DNA from: Methanobrevibacter sp. | GTDB lineage: Archaea > Methanobacteriota > Methanobacteria > Methanobacteriales > Methanobacteriaceae | Direction: 5' to 3' | Assembly (NCBI GenBank): GCA_017434555.1 | Contig: JAFRFB010000054.1 | Location: 1 to 41,423, forward strand | DNA: 41,423 nt | Shown here: piece after piece, positions 29,670 through 38,600 of the stretch | Position numbering within the stretch: position 1 is the stretch's first letter | How the letters are laid out: the number at the start of each line of letters is the position of its first letter | Translations under genes and position numbers: made by a program | Notes under the pieces: generated by a model | What the model was told of the DNA's origin: nothing | What the model saw: only the letters and a program-made list of their open reading frames with translations | Database searches by the model: none

Positions 29670-32600
29670 ATGAATAAAAAGAGACTAATCATTATCATTT
29701 GCTTGTTCCTGGTGTTCATCTCTACAATATCATTTGCATGTGCAGTTGAGGATGTTGAAAACCCACCGATTTCAACATCTGTTGTTGATGATTCATCAAG
29801 TTTGCAAGCATCGGATACACAAAACAATATTTTGACTGAGGGTTCAGATTCATTTTCAAAGTTGGATTCTTTAGTCCAGAATGCAGAGATCAATGCTTCT
29901 GTTGAATTAAATAACAATTATACGTACTCTGATAGTGATGTTGCATTAAAGAACGGTATTATAATTAACAAGAATATTACTATTGATGGAAAAGGATATG
30001 CTATTGATGGTGCGAATATCGCATCAATATTCAATATTACAAATAATGCCCACGTAATATTGAAAAATATTGTATTTAAGAATGCTCGTGGTACTAATGG
30101 TTCGGCCATTAGCTTAACTTCCAGTGAAAGTGTTGAAATTATTGAATCAACATTTATTAACAATTCCGCTTCTTTAAATGGTGGTGCAATATATATTGCT
30201 TCAGCAGGTTCCGATATAACCTCAAGTTCAACAATTAGGGGTTCAACTTTTATTAATAATAGCGCTATAACTGGGGGAGCTATTTATATAAATGCTAATT
30301 TAATCAATATATTATCATCTACTTTTAATTTCAACAATGCTTCACTTGATGGTGGTGCGGTTTATGTCGATGGTGATTTTGTTTATCTAATAGATTCTAA
30401 TTTTACCAATAACACTGCTGGTGATGATGGTGGTGCTTTATATTGGAATGGTGATAATGGTATTATTGATAATATAATATGTATGAACAATAAAGGTATA
30501 AGTGCTGATAAGTCTGATGGTGATACTTCCAGTACTCGTGGTGGAACAATATGTCTTACAGGTTCTAGTGTAATTCTATCTAATTCTTTATTTACCCAAT
30601 CATCTGCTTATATGGATGAAGGTAAAGATTCATCAAAGGTAGATGGTGGTGCACTATTTGTAACTGGTAATGATGTAAATATAACTAATACTAAGTTTAA
30701 TTACTGTACTGCTATAAATGGTGGTGGTGCATTATACATAATTGGTAACAATACACAAATCAATAACTGTGATTTTGATAATTGTAATGCTTCTGATGGT
30801 GCTGCATTATATGTCGAAGGAATAGGATGCAAATTATATAACACTTCTTTTGAAAACAATATTGCCGGCGATGATGGTGGAGCAATCTACTGGCAGGGCA
30901 GTAACGGTATAATCACTAATATAACATGTATAAATAATAAGGGAATAAGCGCAAACAAGTCTGATGGTGATACTTCCAGTACTCGTGGTGGAACAATCTG
31001 TCTTACAGGATCAAATGTAACAATTTCTGAATCAACCTTCTCTTTATGTCAAGCTTACATGGATAGTGGAAAAAACTCTTCTAAAGTTGATGGTGGAGCA
31101 TTATTCATTACAGGTGATGACGTAAGTGTAATAGGCTGTGAATTTGACAGGTGTGTCGCTAGTAACAATGGTGGTTCAATATATATTATTGGTAATGATG
31201 TTAATATTTTAAACAGTATTTTTGATAATTCCACTGCTTTAAATGGTGGTGCAATTTATGTTGCAGGTACAAATGCAAATATCAATGCTTCTAAATTTAA
31301 AACAAACAAAGCTTCTCAAAGAGGTGGATCAATTTTCGTTGAAGGTGATGGAGCATCAATTATCAATTCAACTATTGACAACACTCAATCCCTTATTGGT
31401 GGTGCAATATATATCTCCGGAAACAGTACTTTTGTAGACGGCTGTTCATTTAATAAAAATACAGGATCCGATGATGCAGGTACCGGAGGTTCTGGTGGAG
31501 CAATATATGTCGATGGTGATTATGCAACTATTATAAACTCCGACTTTTCATATGGAATTGCTGTAAATTATGGTGGTGCTATATCTGTATGGGGTAAAAA
31601 TGCTAATATTACATCAAACACTTTTGAAAATTGTTCTGCTACATCATTGAATGGTGGTGCAATTTATGTGGAAGGTACTAATGCTACCATAGCTCTTTCA
31701 AACTTCACAAACAACAAAGTCAATACTAAAAACTTTGCCCATGGTGGTGCTATCGATATTGAAGGTAGCGACTCAAAGGTTTTGAACTGTAACTTTGAAG
31801 AAAGTGAAGCTTATGTTGGCGGTTTTATATATTTAAGCGGTTCAAATTGTATCATTGACGGCTCTTCATTTAAAGAAGGTACTGCAGTTAATGGTGGTTC
31901 AATTTATGTATCTGGTGTTAATGCAAGTATTTCAGGCTCTGATTTCTCAACTATAGTTTCTGAAATGTATGGTGGAGCTATCTATGTTGAAGGGGATTAT
32001 GCTAATATTTCAGAAAACACATTCGAAGAGTGTAGTGTAAAGACTTACCATGGTGGAGCTATTTATATTGCCGGTGAATATACCAATGTTGAAAAATCAA
32101 ACTTCACTTTATGTACAGGTCTGAGCAATGTTGCACGTGGTGGAGCTATTGATGTTAAAGGACATTATACAGTCATTAAAGATTCTAATTTCAACCAGTG
32201 CAGTGCTATTGATGGTGGAGACATTTATGTATTTGGTAATTATGTAAGAATTGAGAATTCCTCATTCGATTTGAACACTGCCCGTAGCGGTGGTGCAATT
32301 TACCTTTATGGTTGGGGTGCTGTAATAGATAAGGCTAATATCACAGACTGTAATGCTTCACGTAGTGGTGGTGCAATTTATGTTGCCGGTGGAGGTACAC
32401 ATATTTTAGAAAGTAATATAGAAAATTGTTTGGCTAAAGGCACTACTTCAAACTATGGCGGAGGTGCAATTTACGTAGAAGGTCCAGATACCCATATAAC
32501 CACATCTAATTTTAATAACAATAAGGTTACCAACAATGCTCTTCGCGGTGGAACAATATATATTAAAGGTGAAAGGACATTCATTGAAGAGTCTAATTTC

Positions 32601-35600
32601 AATAACAGTTTTTCAGGTCAGGGTGGAATAATCTTTATCGAAGGTGAAGATACTATTATTAACTCATCCACATTTTCTAACAGTTCATCTTTGTATCATG
32701 GTGGAGCCATATTTGTATATGGGAATAATGCCGTAATTGAATGGTCTAGCTTCGAAAATATTTATTCTAAAGACAATGGTGGAGCCATATATGTAGATGG
32801 GGAATATACTGAAATTCTACACTCCACATTTGATAATTGTACTGTAAGTGGAAATCTTGTTGGCGGTGCAATTTATATTGCGGATATTGGAACCACTGTT
32901 GCTTATTCTAATTTCACTAACTCAAAAGCTGCTGTTGCCGGTGCAATTTATATTCAAGGTGAAAACACTACTATTTCTTACTGTAATCTAGACAATAATA
33001 CTGCAGGCTCTGCAGGTGCAATTAAGGTTTCCGGTGACGATACAATCATTTCAAACTGTAATTTAACAAACAATATTGCGACCTCACTTAATGGGGGTGC
33101 ATTAGATATTGAAGGAGAAAATGCATCAGTTTATTACTCCTGGTTTGACAATAATGACGCGAAAGGAGATGGTGGTGCTATTAATTGGATTGGTGGTCAT
33201 GGAGATGATTCCATTATAGGCTGTACATTCACTAACAATAACTGTAATGAAACTTCAAAAGGTGGCGGTGCTATTTACTGGACCGCAGGTGAGGTTATAT
33301 CTTCAGGAGGTTTGATTGAAGATTGTATTTTTATCAATAATACTGCATCTGGAAGGCATGGAGGAGCTATTGACTGGTTCCGTGCATTAGATAGTGTAAT
33401 TAATAACTGTTTATTTATTAATAACCATGCTTCAAGTGATGGTGGTGCTCTTTATACTGGTGATCAAGGAGGTAACAGCCATAATTTAATTATATACAAC
33501 TGCCAATTCTACAACAACTCTGCTGGAAAACACGGTGGTGCAATTGCAAATCAGATGAGTGATTCTTGGGTTTATAACAATACATTTGATGGAAATACTG
33601 CCGGTTTTAGTGGTGGAACAATTTTGATGAAAGAAGGTCCTGCAGTAAACTCTGTAATTGACCACTGTTACATATATAATTCATTTTGTAACCAACTCGG
33701 TGATAAATACGGTCATGGTGGAGGTTCAATTCATATTGCAGATAAAAACATTACTATTTCAAACTGTGCTATAATAAACTCAACGGTCAACATTACTCGC
33801 GGTGGAGCTATTTTATCCCAGGGAGCTGATTGTTCATTGATTAATGTCACAATCCAAAATGTTGAAACCATCAGTGGTAATGGCGGTGCTATATACTGGG
33901 AAGGAAGCAACGGCTATCTAAACAACGTTACAATATTCAATTCATCAACTAATTCTAATTATAATACTGATGCTAATGGTGGTGCCATCTTTTTATCCGG
34001 TACAAATTGTAATTTAGATAATATAAGTATAACTACATCATCTTCAAATAGGGGAGATAGCTCAAAATCTGCTAATGGTGGAGCTATTTATGTATTATCT
34101 GATAATAATGCTTTAACTAATATAATCATCGATGATTCAAAATCCACATCAGATAACTATAATTCTAAAGGCGGTGCTATTTATTGGAGTGGAAAAACCG
34201 GTACTTTAATTAACGCAACTATTTCAAATACTCTTTCCAATGGTGAAGGGGGCGCTATTTATTGGAGTGGCGGTTCCCCTAAAGTTGAAAACATATCCAT
34301 CAGTTATTCTCAAACAAAAGTTGAAAATTCAACAAATGATGCTAGCGGTGGAGCAATTTATTCAACATCCATATCTGATTTGACTAATGTATATATTGTG
34401 GATTCATTGGCTTCAACTACTAATGGAAACATTTATGGTGGTGCTATTTACTTTAACGGTAACTCTATGAACAACGTTACTGTTATAGGATCTCGTGCTA
34501 CAACCGATAGTGGAACTTCTTATGGTGGAGCGGTTTATTGGAAAAAAGGCTCTACTACTAATGCTTATATTTACAATTCTTCATTTAATGATAATAATGC
34601 TGATTTAGGTGGTTCAAATTACTTTAGCAGCATGACCGCTCGCGTTTATAATACTTCATTTATAGGAAATGTTGCTAATTATGATGGTGGTGCCATTTAC
34701 AGTATCGGCGGAGACGCTTTATTGTACAATGATACATTTGAACTTAACAGCGCTAAACGTGGTGGAGCCATATTTGCAGAAAACGTTCAGATTAAAATTT
34801 ATGACTCTTCATTTAGAAACAATACTGCTGAAAATCAGGGAGGAGCCATTTATCGTAATACTAACAGTGGAACAAGTGAAATCGTAAACACTGACTTGGT
34901 TAACAATACTGCATTCCAGGGTTCTGCAATTTTCACCCTTTCATTCTTCAATTTACAAGATGTTATTCTTCTTGATAATCAGGCAAATTCAAATAAATTT
35001 ATAAATAAGATCGTTGGTGTAGATGAAGAAGGAAATAATTATACTAGTGCAGTATTTGTTGGATTTGATAACTTATTAAATGGAATATGGTGTGAAAGTG
35101 ATTTGATTTCTATTGCATGCAATAATGTAATTTATTGGAGTGAAAACGGTACTGATGTGTGCAATAGCAAGCCTAAAAAAAGTGATTGTGAGGCCGGTCA
35201 GAATGTTACTGTAGAGATGTATGATCATAACGGAGAATTTATAAATAGCTCACGTTTAGTCACGGACAGCTCCGGTGCGGTTAAATATATATTCAATGCC
35301 GAAAATAATGAGGTTTACTATTTTGCATATATACATGAATCTGATAGATATTACACTTATTTAAGAGATACTCTCTCAAACAGCACTATTGTTAAAATTT
35401 ATGTGAATGACTTTTATTATGGAAACAGTACAACTGTCTCTATTTCCTTAACTGATGGTGCATGGGGAAGTTTATCCGGAAATGTTACAGTAACATTTAA
35501 TGATACAGACCATACAAAATTCACAGTTGAAGTTATAAACGGTACTTATGTTGGAAATCACACCTTTAATCTGCCTGTTGGCCTTTATAATGCAACTGCT

Positions 35601-38600
35601 ACATATGAAGGTAATATAACAACATTGGGAGATACTGACTCTAACTTATTTAGAGTAATGTCAGTAGATGATTTAGAAATTTTCAAATCAGTTAATATCA
35701 CTGCAGATACTCTTAATGTTTCTGAAAAAATAGAATATATAATAAATGTAACAAATCATGGTCCTACTAAGGATACCGGTGTAAATGTAACTGAAATTTT
35801 AAGTCCATATCTTTTATTGCTAGAAAATATAACATCTAAAGGAAGTTATGATGGTACTACCTGGTATATTGGAGATTTAGATGTTAATGAAACCGTAACA
35901 CTAACGATTACCGCTCAAATAATACATAGGGGACCTATAACTAATACTGTTTGGGTAATTGGTGATGGATTCGATACAAACATGTCAAATAATATCGCTT
36001 CCGCACACAACTTCACAGCTTTACCTATTGTTGATTTGCGTATTGTTAAAAATATTAATGTTACAGATACTGTTAATGTAACCGACACTATTCAATATAA
36101 TATTACAGTATTTAATGATGGTCCATCAGATGCTACAGGTGTTGTTGTTGGTGAAGTTTTAGACTATCGTCTTAGAATGATTTCTAATAATCCTAGTGTA
36201 GGCAGTTATAGCAATGGAACTTGGAATATCGGTAGATTGAATAAAGGTGCTAATGCAACATTAACAATTATTGCTGAAGTAATCTATTCAGGCAATATTA
36301 CTAATGCGGTTAATGTAACAAGCTATGAAAATGATACAAACCTTTCTAATAATTATTATAATATTACCACTCCTGCAAAAGCTTATGTGGATTTACAGAT
36401 TACCAAAAAGGCTAATCAGTCAGTTGTCAACGTTACAGACATGATTGAGTTTACAATATCTGTTTACAATGATGGTCCGGCTAATGCTAGTGGTGTATAT
36501 GTAAGTGAAATTTTAAGCTCAAATCTCAAACTTATATCAAGTCATGTAACCATTGGACGATATGATGGTGCTACTTGGGTTATTGGCACTTTAAACAAAG
36601 GCGAAGTTCATAACTTAACGATAGTTGCTCAAGTCACCTCTGAAGGAGATATTTCAAATTTTGTAAATATTACCGGTGCAGATATTGATACAAACCTAAC
36701 TAACAACAAAGATAATATTACCGTTACAGTATTGCCTATAGTTGATTTAGAGATTTCAAAAGATGTTAATGTATCCGGTTATGTCAATGTCACTGATAAA
36801 ATCAAATTCACAATTACCGTTAAAAACAATGGTCCTTGTGATGCTACCGGCGTTAATGTAACTGAGGTTTTAAGCCCATATCTTAAATTAACTTCAAATA
36901 CTACTGATGTTGGTTACTATGATGGTGCGGTTTGGCATATTGGTGATTTGGCTACTGGGGGCACTGTTGTTTTAACTCTTGTATGTGAAGTTATTTCTAA
37001 CGGCACCATTGGCAATGTGGTCAGTGTAACATCTAATGAAAACGATACTGACAAATCAAACAATAACGATACTATAGATAATATTACTGCACTGCCTATT
37101 GTCGATGTAATGATTAATAAAACTGTCAATATAACTTCCGGAGCTTTAAATCTTTATGATTATCTGGAATTCAATATTACTATCTATAATGCTGGTCCTT
37201 GTAATGCTACTGGTGTATATGTGAGTGAAATTTTATATCCTTCCCTTAAAGTGGTTTCTGTCAAAGCTACTAAAGGTGTGTATGATAATTCTTCAACTTG
37301 GAGTGGTATTGGTAAATTAAACGTTGGAGAATCTGCTACATTGACTATTATAGCTCAAGTGATGTATTCAGGTCTCATTACCAATGAAGTAATTGTATAT
37401 AGCTATGAAAAGGACACCAACATTTCTAATAATAAGGATAATATTTCAAGAATTAATGTAACAACAAACGTTGATTTGGAGATTTTCAAATCTGTCAATG
37501 TTACAGGATCTGTCAATGTCAGTGATATAATAGAATTCAATATTACCGTTCATGAAAAGCTCAAAAGTCCTGCTAGTGGAGTCTATGTTTCTGAGGTTTT
37601 AAGTCCTCATCTTAAATTGATTTCAGCTAATGCCACTAAAGGTACTTATGACGGAGCCACAACATGGAATGTTGGTTATTTGGATGGTGATGAATATGCT
37701 ACATTGACTATTGTTGCTCAAGTTATTTCAAATGGTACAATTTCCAATGTCGTTGTTGTATACGGATACGATAACGATACTAACATGTCCAATAATAATG
37801 ATTCCATTGATAACATTACTGCTCTTCCAATCGTTGATTTACAGATTACCAAAAAGGTCGATACCGAAAGCAAATTTGTAAATGTTTCTGATATAATCCA
37901 GTTTACTGTTGATGTTTTCAATAATGGGCCTAGTGATGCTACCGATGTTACCGTTAATGAAGTTATAAGCTCTCATCTTAAAGTATTGCAAGTTTTAAAC
38001 TCTACAGGATATTATAATGAAACTAGTGGAATTTGGCATATTGGTAATTTGGTTAACAATGCATCTGTACAGTTAATTATTCAAGCTCAAGTAATTTCCG
38101 TTGGAACAATTTCCAATGTCGTTGTTGTTACTTCATACGAAAATGACACCAACAAATCAAATAATAAAGATAGTATTGATAATATTACGGCTTTACCTAT
38201 TGTTGATTTAGAAATTAATAAATCAGTCAATGCAAGTACAGTTAATGTCACTGATAGAATCGAATTTACAATCACAGTTAAAAATAATGGTCCGTGCAAT
38301 GCTACAGGTGTTAATGTAAGTGAAATTTTAAACAAATCTTTCAAATTAATTAATAATATTACTAATGACGGATATTATAACGTTACTGAAGGTATTTGGC
38401 ATATTGGTAATTTAAATAATAATTCTACTGCTGTTTTAACTCTTGTTTGTGATGTTGTCTTACAGGGCACAATTTCAAATTACGTCGAAGCAAGCAGCTA
38501 TGAAAATGATACTAATGCCTATAATAATTGGGATGAAGAAACAGTCACCGCTTTGCCGATTGTTGATGTAAGCATTAATAAATCTAGCAATGCCTCTGGT

